Translations under genes and position numbers: made by a program
Notes under the pieces: generated by a model
What the model was told of the DNA's origin: nothing
Seen by the model: the letters and a program-made list of their open reading frames with translations, nothing else
Database searches by the model: none
Part shown: one piece after another, positions 40,647-49,987 of the stretch
Position numbering within the stretch: the first letter of the stretch is position 1
Layout of the letters: every line of letters begins with the position of its first letter
NCBI GenBank assembly: GCA_963735955.1
Contig: CAVTND010000004.1
Coordinates: forward strand, 124,001-188,000
DNA length: 64,000 nt
From: CAVTND01 sp963735955
GTDB taxonomy: Bacteria; Pseudomonadota; Gammaproteobacteria; Burkholderiales; Burkholderiaceae_F
Direction: 5' to 3'

Positions 40647-42262
40647 CTAGGCGTCAGCACTCCTGCCCTTCAGCGCGAACAGTCCCTGCGGCCGCTTCTG
40701 GATGAACAGGATGATGAAGACCAGCACCATGATCTTCGCGAGCACCGCACCCGACCACGGTTCGAGAAACTTGGCGATCGATCCGAGACCGAAGGCCGCG
40801 ATGACGGTGCCGGCAAGCTGACCAACGCCGCCGAGCACCACCACCATGAAGCTGTCGACGATGTAGCTCTGGCCGAGGTCCGGACCGACATTGCCGATCT
40901 GTGACAGCGCCACGCCGCCGAGGCCGGCGACGCCGGAACCGAGTCCGAAGGTCAGCATGTCGACGCGGTTGGTCGGCACGCCGGTGCAACTGGCCATCGC
41001 GCGGTTCTGCGTGACGCCGCGCACGAACAGACCCATGCGTGTGCGGTTGATGACCAGCCACACGGCGAGCAGCACCGCCAGCGCAAACAGCACGATGACG
41101 ACGCGATTGAACGGCAGTACGTAGCCGCCGCCAAGCGAGACGCCGCCTGACAGCCAGCTCGGGTTTTCGACCTCGACATTCTGTGCGCCGAAGATCGTGC
41201 GACTTGCCTGGATCAGCAGCAGGCTCACGCCCCAGGTCGTCAGCAGCGTTTCGAGCGGGCGGCCGTACAGCCAGCGCAGCACGCCGCGCTCGAGTGCCAT
41301 GCCGATGCCGGCCGTGACCGCGAACGCGACCGGCAGCGCTGCCACCACGTACCAGTCGAACGCGCCGGGAAAGTGCGTTCGGAAAATGCCCTGCACGACG
41401 AAGGTCGCATAGGCGCCGATCATCAGGAATTCGCCGTGGGCCATGTTGATGATGCCCATCAGCCCGTAGGTGATGGCAAGACCGAGCGCGGCCAGCAGCA
41501 GGATCGAGCCGAGGCTGAGTCCGGAGAACAGCGCAAGCCCGATCTCGGTGGTGCGCAGCCGCGCGTTGATCTCGCTGAGCGAGGCCTGAGCGGCAGCGCG
41601 CACGGCGTCGTCGGCCTCGGGATAGCTGCCGTCTTTCTGCCGGGTCAGCATCGTGGACAGAAGCTGGCGAACCTGCGGGTCGTTGCTTGCGGCCAGCGCG
41701 GTCGCGGCCTTCAGTCGACGCTCGCGGCTCGGGGCTGCGCAGGGCCAGGGAGGCACCGGCCAGCAGCAGGATTTCGCGGATTTCCGGGTCGGCCTCGTTC
41801 GCGGTGGCGCGTTCGATGATCGGCAGCGCGTCTTCGTTGTCGGAGCCCTGCAGCTCCCTGGCGGCGGCGAGCCGGATCGCGCGATCGGGGCTGCCGAGCC
41901 TGAGCGCGGCCATGGCCGCGCCGAGTTCGCCTCGAAGTCGGTTGTTGATGACGATGATGTCGAGATTCGCCGGTGCCGCCCCGAGCGCCTGCCCCGGAGA
42001 TTGCATCGCTCATCTGCGCATCGACGACGATGACCGCGCGCTTGCCGCCGTCGACCAGCGCTAGCGCTTCGCCGTCGAGCGCCTTGAGTATGACGACAAC
42101 GCGCGGATCCTCGCTCGCGACCAGCTTGCGGATGGCTTCGATCTTCGCGTCGGAGTCTTCCGCACCGAGTTGAACGACAAGCGCGGGATCGAGTGCGGCC
42201 CAGGCCGGAGCCACGAGCAGGCCCAGCGCGCAGGCGAGTGCACGCGCAAGTCGGATAAGCAT
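40647..42262 (-). CDS. urtB: urea ABC transporter permease UrtB (frameshifted as sequenced)
   Basis: A LivH-type permease with the long N-terminal extension specific to UrtB. It begins with a signal peptide (MLIRLARALACALGLL, ending PAWA) at ATG 42262, then HEAT-like alpha-helical sequence in which one extra base near 41996 and one near 41738 must be removed. The membrane half (LAITYGLMGIINMAHGEF, GVTQNRAMASCTGVPTNRVD) is clean to the stop. The corrected length is about 537 residues. Confidence 0.93.
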
Positions 42263-42332
42263 CAGAGATGCAGGACGACGCGCAGGTGACCGCCGTTCCA
42301 GGGGTCGGGCACCTGCGCGCCGGCCGCAAGCG

Positions 42333-43591
42333 TCAGGCGGGTGCGTTCGGCTTCTTCTCGTTACCCGCGATGAACGGGCTCCAGGGTTGCGCGCGCACCG
42401 GCCCCTTGCGTCTTCCAGACGACGTTGAACTGGCCGTCGGCGCGAATCTCGCCGATGAACACCGGCTTCCAGAGGTGATGGTTGGTCTCGTCCATCTTGA
42501 TCGTGAAGCCGCACGGCGCCGCGAAGCTCTGGCCGCCCATCGCCGCGATCACCGGGTCGGCGTCGGTCGACTTCGCTTTCTCGACCGCCTGCTTCCACAT
42601 GTGGATGCCGACGTAGGTCGCTTCCATCGGATCGTTGGTCACGACCTTGTCGGCATTCGGCAGCTTCTGCTTGACCGCCCACTCCTTGTACATCTTGATG
42701 AAGGCCTCGTTCTGCGGATTCTTCAGCGACATGAAGTAGTTCCAGGCTGCCAGGTGACCGACGAGCGGCTTGGTATCGACGCCGCGCAGCTCCTCCTCGC
42801 CGACCGAGAACGCGACGACCGGCACGTCCTTCGCCTTCAGGCCGGCATTGCCGAGTTCCTTGTAGAACGGAACGTTCGAGTCACCATTGATGGTCGAGAT
42901 CACGCAGGTCTTGCCGCCGGACGCGAACTTCTTGATGTTGGCGACGATGGTCTGGTAGTCGCTGTGGCCGAATGGCGTATAGACCTCTTCGATATCCGTC
43001 TCGGCGACGCCCTTGCTCTTCAGGAAGGCGCGCAGGATCTTGTTGGTCGTGCGCGGGTAGACGTAGTCGGTGCCCAGCAGGAAGAAGCGCTTGGCCGCGC
43101 CGCCTTCCTTGCTCATCAGGTATTCGGTGGCCGGGATCGCCTGCTGGTTCGGCGCCGCACCGGTGTAGAACACGTTTTTCTCGAGTTCCTCGCCTTCGTA
43201 CTGCACCGGGTAATAGCAGGACCGAATTCAGTTCCTTGAACACCGGCAGGACCGACTTGCGCGACACCGAGGTCCAGCAGCCGAAGGTGGCGACCACCTT
43301 GTCCTGGGTGATCAGCTGACGCGCCTTTTCGGCGAACAGCGGCCAGTTCGAAGCCGGATCGACGACCACCGGCTCGATCGGCCGACCCATCACGCCGCCC
43401 TTGGCGTTGATCTCGGCGAAGGTCATCAGCGCCGTTTCCTTCAGCGCCGTCTCCGAGATCGCCATCGTTCCGGACAGCGAATGAAGCACGCCGACCTTGA
43501 TCGGTGTCTTGGCTTGCGAGAAGGCGGTCGAAATGCTGCTGCACGTGAGCGCTACTGCACCGGTCGACTGAATGAACTGTCTGCGATCCAT
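42333..43591 (-). CDS. urtA: urea-binding periplasmic protein UrtA (frameshifted as sequenced)
   Basis: MDRRQFIQSTGAVALTCSS is an export signal. The mature protein has KVGVLHSLSGTMAISETAL, a UrtA hallmark, and FGCWTSVSRKSVLPVFKE. One extra base near 43215 hides SVLYYPVQYEGEE; a second near 42402 hides the normal C terminus, which would end at 42333. The corrected length is 418 residues, normal for UrtA. It is the first gene of the urea unit, 37 bases after the predicted sigma-54 start site. Confidence 0.94.
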
Positions 43592-43638
43592 TTTCCCCCC
43601 TGAAGGATGTGCGTCTGGTCGACGCGTGCCTTATCGGC

Positions 43639-43654
43639 TGCAATAAGCGTGCCG
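43639..43654 (-). promoter_or_regulatory. sigma-54 promoter of urtA
   Basis: On the minus strand the sequence is CGGCACG-CTTA-TTGCA. It differs from the consensus TGGCACG-N4-TTGCA only in the first base, and the GG and GC doublets have the required ten-base gap. The predicted transcript starts near 43628, 37 bases before the urtA ATG. This indicates RpoN-dependent, nitrogen-controlled expression. Confidence 0.8.
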
Positions 43655-43734
43655 GGGCGGGATGGGTGAATTGCGGGCGAATCTGGACGGGTTGGTGTAC
43701 TTTTTGCACCGCCTTAATGCGCTCTCGGATCAGC

Positions 43735-43753
43735 GCGCACCGCGGCGGTGCGC
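43735..43753. promoter_or_regulatory. NtrC-like upstream activator site
   Basis: GCGCACC-GCGGC-GGTGCGC is a perfect 7-bp dyad with a five-base centre. Its GCACC-N5-GGTGC core matches the NtrC-site pattern. It is centred about 115 bases upstream of the predicted urtA start, a usual enhancer distance. Confidence 0.6.
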
Positions 43754-43947
43754 GAGCGCACTGGCCGATGCCGCCTCGACGAGGTCAATTTCGGCGTGTT
43801 TTCGAGAAGCTCTGCCGTACGAATTGATCTCGACAACTGATGTCCAAACGGCTTTGCGGCACCAGGTGTCTGAATCAACAAGCACCGGTAGCGCCGAAAG
43901 TCTGTCGGAGTCCCGCGCGCTGGCGGCGGCTCCCGACCCGCCGGCTG

Positions 43948-44356
43948 TCAGAGCGGGATCTGAGTTACAGACAGGCTATCCACCGCCACCACTACAAGCT
44001 TGACTGCCTTGACGACGGCTAGACCCGTTTCCGGTCCTCCGACGAAGGGCTTCGAGCTGCCAGTGACTTTGGCGACTGTGAACAGATCCTCGTCCGGCGG
44101 CAGCGAAACGCCAACCACGAGCGAGAACGAGGCCTGTCCCTGCTTTTCACTGAAACCAATCTCGGCTCGAATCCTTCGCCCCAAATGCTTCTAGTGTGAT
44201 CGTCGATCGAGAGTTGGACGCGAAGACGCTTCCCTTGGCGGAAATCAAGTAGCTTCGGCCAGGAGGAATCGGCGCGAGCTGCAGAAGCGTGCGCTCTGCC
44301 TGCCCAAGAACTACGGTGTCGTCGACCTGTTCCAGTAGAACGACATCAGTCGCCAT
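43948..44356 (-). CDS. hypothetical beta-rich protein (frameshifted as sequenced)
   Basis: ATG 44356 has a strong ribosome-binding site (GAGGAGG, five bases before). The frame reads MATDVVLLEQVDDTVVLGQ and, after a one-base change near 44175, continues RAEIGFSEKQGQASFSLVVG to VAVDSLSVTQIPL. Together about 135 residues of alternating hydrophobic strands, no membrane helix, no signal peptide. I do not recognise the family. It sits upstream of urtA in the same direction but beyond the urt promoter. Confidence 0.5.
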
Positions 44357-44553
44357 TTGCACCTCCTCGCCGTTGTCGCCACAAGCACCCAGTCAATGCT
44401 GACGCACCTTCGGAATGTCCGCAAAGAGCAAATCCGTCGGCAGCGACAAATGACGGGTTCTGGCCGAACCCTGACCCGATGCTATCGCTACCGTTGGTCG
44501 TTCGCCAGGTCGCAGAATTTTCACGTTGGAATTTCTTGAGACCTATGCATTCC

Positions 44554-44582
44554 TTGGTTACGATTTCTTCAGCCGGTAATTC
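44554..44582 (+). promoter_or_regulatory. candidate promoter of the leader unit
   Basis: TTGGTT (44554-44559) and TAATTC (44577-44582) are 17 bases apart. A start near 44589 would place the leader ATG (44609) 20 bases into the transcript. The match to sigma-70 is moderate. Confidence 0.35.
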
Positions 44583-44608
44583 CGCCGGCCAACGGTGAAA
44601 GGTCAGAG

Positions 44609-44764
44609 ATGAGCAACGCGAACGGCATCCCGACGACCCTGCTGCGAACCTGGTTCGCGGCCGCGGGTACGGGCCGACGCGTCCTGGCGACGCCGATGGC
44701 CACGGCCCAATGGTCGAGCTGTTCAGTGCGTGCGCATGATCCGGGCGGAGGTCCAGGCAGCTAG
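44609..44764 (+). CDS. possible 51-residue leader peptide
   Basis: The frame MSNANGIPTTLLRTWFAAAG to the stop at 44762-44764 is preceded by AAAGG at a suitable distance. The stop codon lies in the loop of a hairpin (44750-44771), and an intrinsic terminator follows 20 bases on. This is the layout of a translated leader in an attenuator. No run of one amino acid codon was found that would name the signal, and the peptide has no known family. Confidence 0.4.
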   Translation: MSNANGIPTTLLRTWFAAAGTGRRVLATPMATAQWSSCSVRAHDPGGGPGS

Positions 44765-44771
44765 CTGGACC
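44750..44771 (+). promoter_or_regulatory. hairpin enclosing the leader stop codon
   Basis: GGTCCAG (44750-44756) pairs with CTGGACC (44765-44771), leaving GCAGCTAG as the loop, which contains the TAG stop of the leader frame. The right arm can also pair with TCCAG at 44780-44784, so two folds compete. Confidence 0.55.
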
Positions 44772-44784
44772 CGGCTGCATCCAG

Positions 44785-44820
44785 GCCCGGATCGCGTTAA
44801 TCGCCTCCGGGCTTTTGTTT
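44785..44820 (+). terminator. intrinsic terminator
   Basis: GCCCGGA (44785-44791) and TCCGGGC (44806-44812) form a perfect 7-bp stem followed by TTTTGTTT. It stands between the leader frame and the small membrane protein gene, so it can act as an attenuator. Confidence 0.75.
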
Positions 44821-44847
44821 GGTTGCAGCCATTCGCAGGAGAGTGTC

Positions 44848-45055
44848 ATGAAACGCAAGCATGAGGCGATGAACGACTTCTTCTATGCCTTCGTGATGTT
44901 CGCGATGTTTGCGGTGGTGGTCTTCAATGTCGCCGCCGAATCTCTTCGTTCGCTATCCCGAGGCATTTTTCGTGGACACCAACGAGGCCGTTGAGCCTCG
45001 CGAAATGGCCGCGAACGCCGACGCGCATGCCGCAGTGGCAATGCGCGCGGCATAG
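44848..45055 (+). CDS. small single-helix membrane protein (frameshifted as sequenced)
   Basis: ATG 44848 has AGGAGAG six bases before it. MKRKHEAMNDFFYAFVMFA starts a charged N terminus and one long hydrophobic helix (to about residue 30). A one-base change near 44941 is needed to continue LFVRYPEAFFVDTNEAVEP to the TAG at 45053-45055, an acidic then alanine-rich tail. About 69 residues. No family recognised. It lies directly after the terminator, so its expression probably depends on readthrough. Confidence 0.45.
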
Positions 45056-45063
45056 AGGTCAAG

Positions 45064-45195
45064 ATGAAACCGCGAGTTCCGACCAGCCGTGCGAAGGTTG
45101 CGCAGCTGGCCGGACTACGGCTTGCCGTCACAGTGCGTGCCGCGACGTCTATGCAACGGCAGATTCGGAAGCCGTCACCGGGCCTCTGCCACTGA
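45064..45195 (+). CDS. possible 43-residue basic peptide
   Basis: ATG 45064 is preceded by AGAGGTCAAG, a fair ribosome-binding site, and starts eight bases after the small membrane protein. The product (MKPRVPTSRAKVAQLAGLRL...) is very basic. It overlaps the end of the RND pump gene on the other strand by 47 bases, so it could be chance. Confidence 0.2.
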   Translation: MKPRVPTSRAKVAQLAGLRLAVTVRAATSMQRQIRKPSPGLCH

Positions 45196-48100
45196 AGCGG
45201 TCGAGCGCGAGGTAGATGACTGGCGTGATGTAGAGCGTCACGGCCTGCGAGAACACGAGGCCGCCGACGACCGCAAGTCCCAGCGGCTGTCGAAGCTCTG
45301 CGCCCGCGCCCAGGCCGATAGCGATCGGCACCGCCCCCATCAGCGCCGCCAGCGTCGTCATCATGATCGGCCGAAAGCGCAGGATGCAGGCTTCGCGGAT
45401 TGCCTCCGCCGGAGTCATGCCCTGGTGACGCTGCGCATCAAGCGCAAAGTCAATCATCATGATGGCGTTCTTCTTGACGATGCCGATCAGCAACAGAATG
45501 CCGATCGTCGCGATCAGCGTCAGGTCCTGACCGAACAGCATGAGGGTCGCCAGTGCGCCGACCGCCGCCGATGGCAATCCGGCGAGAATCGTGATCGGGT
45601 GGATGTAGCTTTCGTAGAGCACGCCGAGCAGCACATAGATCACCAGCAGCGCCGCGATGATCAGCACGGCCTGGCTGCCCTGCGAACTCTTGAACACGGC
45701 GGCGTCGCCGCCATAGCTCGTAATGATCGAGGCCGGCATGCGGAGCGCGTCGCGCGCCTGCTCGAGCTTCGTCGTCGCATCGCCGAGCGCGGCCCCAGGC
45801 GCGAGGTTGAACGAAACCGTCACCGCTTGCAGTTGGCCAACGTGGTTGATCGAGGTCGGTCCGACAGTGCGCTCGACGGTCGCAAAGCTCGAGAGCGGCA
45901 CCAGGGCACCGCTCGATGAACGAACGTAAATTCCGTTGAGCGCCGCTTCGTCCTGCTTGGCTTCGGGCAGCACCTCCATGATCACCTGGTAACTGTCCGT
46001 CGGCAGATAGATGGTCGACACCTGTCGCTCGCCAAATGCGCTGAACAGGGCCGTGCGCACCGCGTCAATGGACACGCCGAGCGTGTTGGCGCGATCGCGG
46101 TCGATCTTCAACTGCGCCTGAAGGGCGCGTAGCTGTGCGTCGCTAGTGACGTCGCGAAACAATGGGTCTGCACGTAGCCGCTCCTGCAAGCGCGCGGCCC
46201 AATCGCTCAGTTCGTCGGCGCGCACGCTCTGCAGGATGTATTGATATTGCGCCTTGCTCTGCCGGCCACCGAGTTGCAGGTTCTGCACCGGGCGCATGAA
46301 GACGTTGATGCCAGCCACCTCCCGCAGCTTGCGGCGCAGGCCTTCGACCACCTGCTTCATCGGCTGCCGTTGAGAGCGGGTCTTGAGCGTCACGAACATG
46401 CGGCCGGTGTTCTGTGCACCGCTGCCACCGTTGAACGAGCTTACGTTCCTGACATTTGGATCGGCGCGGAAGATTGCGGCCGCCCGCTCCTGCAGCCGGA
46501 CCATTTCGGGAAACGACGTGTCCTCGGAAGCCTCGGTCGAAACCTGGATCTGACCGATATCCTCTTCGGGAAAGAAGCCCTTCGGGATCACCACGAACAA
46601 CCAGGCCGTGCCGACAAAGGTAAGGAGTGCGATTCCGAGCACGGCCTTCCGGTGCCGCAACGCGAAGTCGAGCGAGCGCGTGTAGACCGATAGCGACCAG
46701 TCGAAGCCGCGCTCGAACATCCTCACCACGGCACCGGGCGGCTTCTTGTGCGCCTCGTCACTCAGGAAGCGACTCGCCAGCATGGGGACCAGCGTCAACG
46801 AGACAAAAGCCGAGACCACGATGGCCAGACTGACGATCACCGCAAACTCATGGAACAGCAGACCGATCACGCCGGGCATGAAGAAGATCGGGATGAATAC
46901 CGCGACCAGTGATGACGAGATCGAAATGATCGTGAAGCCAACCTCGCGCGACCCGCGCAGCGCGGCCTGGAACGGCGGCATGCCGCTCTCGACGTGTCGC
47001 ATGATGTTCTCGAGCATCACAATTGCATCGTCGACGACGAGACCGACGGCCAGCGTCAGCCCAAGCAGGGAAATGTTGTCCAGGCTGTAGGAAAGGCCCC
47101 ATAGAAGGGCCACCGCACCGATCAACGACACCGGCAGCGAGAGTGCCGGAATCACGGTGGCCACGACGCGCCGCAGGAACAGGAATATCACCAGTACCAC
47201 CAGCGCGACCGTCCCGAGAAGAGTCAGCGAAACATCGTGCAGTGCGTCGCGAACCGAGACCGAGCGGTCGTTGACCGGTGTCAAGGCGACCGATTGCGGG
47301 AGCTGGCTCTTCAGCGCCGGCAATGCCGCGCGTACCGCATCCACGACCCGCACCGTGTTGGCGCCGGGTTGACGCAACACGGCAAGCGTGATCGAGTTTT
47401 CCCCGTTCAGCGTGGCCCACGTCTTGACTGTTTCGACGCTGTCTTCGACGGAGGCGACGTCCCGCAGCCGAACCGGATTGCCGCCGCGGTCGCTCACGAT
47501 CAGGTTCGCGAACTCTGCCGCGTTGCGCAGTTGGCGGTTGGCCTGCAAGGTCAGCGTTTGGCGCGGGCCCTCGAGAGTTCCGACGGGAGTGTTGACGTTG
47601 GCTTCGCGCAGTGCGTTGCTGAGCTCGTCCAGCCCGATATTGCGTGCGGCCAGCGCCTCGGGCATCACCCGTACGCGGACCGCGTAACGCTTGGCGCCGA
47701 AAATATTGACTTGCGCCACGCCATCGATGGTGGACAGGGTCGGGGTGATCAGGTGCTCGGCGTAGTCCTGCAGATCTGAAGGCGCCAGGGAGGGCGAGGT
47801 CAGCGCGATCAGCAGGACCGGCGCGTCAGCCGGGTTGACCTTCCGGTACGACGGCGGATTGGTCATGTCGTCTGGAAGTGCCCGCTGCGCCCGCAGCAAC
47901 GCGGCCTGCACGTCGACCGCGGCCGCATCGATATTGCGACCATCTTCGAATTCGAGCGTCAGAGACGTGTTTCCCAGGGTGCTGGTCGAGCTGATCGTCT
48001 TCAATCCAGGGATGGTCTGGAATTGCTTCTCGAGTTGCAGCGCGACCGAGGTGGCCATCGCCTCCGGGCTGGCCCCGGGCAGGGCTGCGGAAACGTTGAT

Positions 48101-48232
48101 GATCGGGGTGTCGTAACTCGGAAGCGCAGCGACCGGAATGCTTCGGTAGCCGATGACGCCGGCCACGACGATGGCCGCATTGAGCAGCACCGTCATCACC
48201 GGCCGGCGGATGAAGAGTTCCGAAAGGTTCAT
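45149..48232 (-). CDS. RND multidrug efflux pump, MdtB/MdtC-like
   Basis: A complete 1027-residue RND transporter. It has the N-terminal MNLSELFIRRPVMTVLL, two porter/docking domains and twelve membrane helices. The proton-relay Asp pair is in GLVVDDAIVMLEN (helix 4) and the Lys pair in GIVKKNAIMMIDFA (helix 10). GFFPEEDIGQIQ opens the second periplasmic half. It closely resembles the MdtB/MdtC type. It overlaps the adaptor gene and follows marR, so a marR-regulated tripartite pump is likely; no outer-membrane TolC-type partner is next to it. Confidence 0.95.
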   Translation of the reverse strand: MNLSELFIRRPVMTVLLNAAIVVAGVIGYRSIPVAALPSYDTPIINVSAALPGASPEAMATSVALQLEKQFQTIPGLKTISSTSTLGNTSLTLEFEDGRNIDAAAVDVQAALLRAQRALPDDMTNPPSYRKVNPADAPVLLIALTSPSLAPSDLQDYAEHLITPTLSTIDGVAQVNIFGAKRYAVRVRVMPEALAARNIGLDELSNALREANVNTPVGTLEGPRQTLTLQANRQLRNAAEFANLIVSDRGGNPVRLRDVASVEDSVETVKTWATLNGENSITLAVLRQPGANTVRVVDAVRAALPALKSQLPQSVALTPVNDRSVSVRDALHDVSLTLLGTVALVVLVIFLFLRRVVATVIPALSLPVSLIGAVALLWGLSYSLDNISLLGLTLAVGLVVDDAIVMLENIMRHVESGMPPFQAALRGSREVGFTIISISSSLVAVFIPIFFMPGVIGLLFHEFAVIVSLAIVVSAFVSLTLVPMLASRFLSDEAHKKPPGAVVRMFERGFDWSLSVYTRSLDFALRHRKAVLGIALLTFVGTAWLFVVIPKGFFPEEDIGQIQVSTEASEDTSFPEMVRLQERAAAIFRADPNVRNVSSFNGGSGAQNTGRMFVTLKTRSQRQPMKQVVEGLRRKLREVAGINVFMRPVQNLQLGGRQSKAQYQYILQSVRADELSDWAARLQERLRADPLFRDVTSDAQLRALQAQLKIDRDRANTLGVSIDAVRTALFSAFGERQVSTIYLPTDSYQVIMEVLPEAKQDEAALNGIYVRSSSGALVPLSSFATVERTVGPTSINHVGQLQAVTVSFNLAPGAALGDATTKLEQARDALRMPASIITSYGGDAAVFKSSQGSQAVLIIAALLVIYVLLGVLYESYIHPITILAGLPSAAVGALATLMLFGQDLTLIATIGILLLIGIVKKNAIMMIDFALDAQRHQGMTPAEAIREACILRFRPIMMTTLAALMGAVPIAIGLGAGAELRQPLGLAVVGGLVFSQAVTLYITPVIYLALDRFSGRGPVTASESAVA

Positions 48233-49434
48233 TTTGGCGCTGGCCTCGCCGCGCTAGACGCGGCGCCAGCCGTGCCCGACATCGTGCCGCTCGGTGCGGG
48301 AGTTGGTCCTTCGCGTGGACGCTCGACGACTGGGACTCCGGGACGCAGATTCTGCCGACCATCAAGCACGACGATGTCACCCGCGCTGACGCCGCTGACC
48401 GCGGCATCGTTGCCCTGGGCGTAGATGATCTCGACCGGCTTCATGGTCGCCTTGCCGTCCTGAATCGTGTAGACGATCGGCCCGCGCGCGCTTTGGATGA
48501 CGGCTGCCTGCGGGATCACCACCGCGTCCTTGAGCGTTCGCATCGTCATGGATACTGAGACGAAAGCGCCCGGCCACAGTTGACCGCCGTGGTTGTCAAA
48601 CAGGGCCTTGACCTTGACGGTGCCTGAGGCGGGATCGATCGCGTTATCGACGAACTGCAATCGCCCGGTAAGGCGGACAGCGCTATCGGGAAGCGCAGCC
48701 GCAACAGCCGCGCCACCATCGGGCAAAGCGGCCAGTGCATCGGGCAGGTGGCGCTGGGGCAAGGGGAAGGAGACGGTGATCGGATCCAGTTGCGTGATCG
48801 TGACCAACGTCGTCAGGTTGGCCTGCACTGCGCTGCCAGGAAACACGCTGATCGCGCCGACCCGCCCGGCACTCGGCGCCGAGACGCGCGCATACGAGAG
48901 CGCTACGCCGGCGGCATCCAACGCAGCGCGATCGGCCGACACCGCAGCCGCCTGCGAATCGACGAGCGCCTGGTTGGTGTCGACTGCCCCTTGCGACACG
49001 AACTTCTTCTCGAGCAGCTCCTGACTGCGGAGTAGCTGACGTTTCGCGTCGGCCAGCCCGGCTTCGTCCCTTGCAAGTTGGGCTTTCGCCTTCGCAAGAT
49101 TGGCTTCGTCGGTGCGCGCATCCAGCGTGAAGAGCAGCTCTCCGGCGCGGACGAACTGTCCCTCCCGAATGTGTACCTGCTTGATGACACTGGTCACCTG
49201 CGCCTTCACATCGACGCTGGACAGAGGCGTTACGGTGCCTGTCGCGGTCAGTTGCACCGGTATGTCACGACGTTCCGCCCGCACGGACGTCACTCCGACC
49301 GCCGCAGCACCGCCTCCGGCTGGTGCCACCGGGTCGGCCGGACGATTGCAGCCAGTCAGCAACACACCGATGAGTCCAAGCCAGGCGATGGATATTCGCA
49401 TCGTCGAAATCGTGCCGGGCAGGCTCGGCTTCAT
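48229..49434 (-). CDS. RND periplasmic adaptor lipoprotein
   Basis: The 401-residue membrane-fusion protein has a lipobox (LIGVLLTGC), a biotinyl/lipoyl half (TPLSSVDVKAQVTSVIKQVH), a long coiled-coil hairpin (about residues 110-175), and the barrel domain with PASGTVKVKALFDN. It is a MdtA-like adaptor. It overlaps marR upstream (ATGA) and the pump gene downstream. The Pro/Ala-rich tail is typical. Confidence 0.94.
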   Translation of the reverse strand: MKPSLPGTISTMRISIAWLGLIGVLLTGCNRPADPVAPAGGGAAAVGVTSVRAERRDIPVQLTATGTVTPLSSVDVKAQVTSVIKQVHIREGQFVRAGELLFTLDARTDEANLAKAKAQLARDEAGLADAKRQLLRSQELLEKKFVSQGAVDTNQALVDSQAAAVSADRAALDAAGVALSYARVSAPSAGRVGAISVFPGSAVQANLTTLVTITQLDPITVSFPLPQRHLPDALAALPDGGAAVAAALPDSAVRLTGRLQFVDNAIDPASGTVKVKALFDNHGGQLWPGAFVSVSMTMRTLKDAVVIPQAAVIQSARGPIVYTIQDGKATMKPVEIIYAQGNDAAVSGVSAGDIVVLDGRQNLRPGVPVVERPREGPTPAPSGTMSGTAGAASSAARPAPK

Positions 49435-49913
49435 GAGGTGGCGAAAGTGCGGCGCAGGACGCCGAGGCCCGCATGGAGAATTCGCAGGTCATCAGCACTG
49501 CAGTCGGCCAGGGCGCGGGCGATTTCGTCACGTGCGCCACGGCGAATCCGCTGCAGCTGCGCCGAGCCCGCGCGGGTGACGCGCAGCTGCGATCGACGAC
49601 GATCCGTGGCAGCGGTCTTGGCGACAACGGCTCCCGACTGCACCAGGCGATCGACTAAAGCTGAGGCGGTCGGCATGGTGACCCCGAGAAATGCGGCGAC
49701 GGCCCCTATCGAAATATTGGGTCCTCGTGCGATGAAGTTAAGGCACCTGAACTGGGGCACCGACAACTGGTCGCCGACATGACTACGCATCGCGCCGCGC
49801 AGGGTGTCCATAACCAACGGCACCACCTCCAGGATCTCGGCAGCCGATTCGGGGAGATCAGCAACGTTCGAGAGAGAGCCTGGTGTAGACCTGAGCGGCT
49901 TCGATTGGTTCAT
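49431..49913 (-). CDS. MarR-family transcriptional regulator
   Basis: The 160-residue winged-helix protein has SVPQFRCLNFIARGPNIS, the recognition helix GVTMPTASALVDRLVQSG and the wing DRRRSQLRVT. It is the first gene of the efflux operon and probably represses it. Its stop overlaps the adaptor start. A dyad lies a few bases upstream of its start codon. Confidence 0.93.
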   Translation of the reverse strand: MNQSKPLRSTPGSLSNVADLPESAAEILEVVPLVMDTLRGAMRSHVGDQLSVPQFRCLNFIARGPNISIGAVAAFLGVTMPTASALVDRLVQSGAVVAKTAATDRRRSQLRVTRAGSAQLQRIRRGARDEIARALADCSADDLRILHAGLGVLRRTFATS

Positions 49914-49923
49914 GCCCGGGGCG

Positions 49924-49945
49924 ATTAGTTAGCTGCACTAACGAT
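49924..49945. promoter_or_regulatory. candidate MarR operator
   Basis: GTTAG-CTGCA-CTAAC (49928-49942) is a perfect dyad within GATTAGTTAG...CTAACGATC, ending 15 bases before the marR ATG. MarR proteins commonly bind TTAG/CTAA dyads overlapping their own promoter. Confidence 0.5.
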
Positions 49946-49987
49946 CAAGCGTAGCACTTCGTGCGTTCCCGGCTTCCAATCCTCAAC

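Noticed and set aside
43694..43710. GGTGTA-N5-TGCACC dyad upstream of urtA as a second NtrC site
   Set aside because: The arms face outward relative to the NtrC consensus (GCACC-N5-GGTGC); the site at 43735-43753 has the right orientation.
44346..44858. 170-codon minus-strand frame over the leader and terminator
   Set aside because: It covers an intrinsic terminator and leader unit on the other strand and has low-complexity Ser/Arg/Pro composition.
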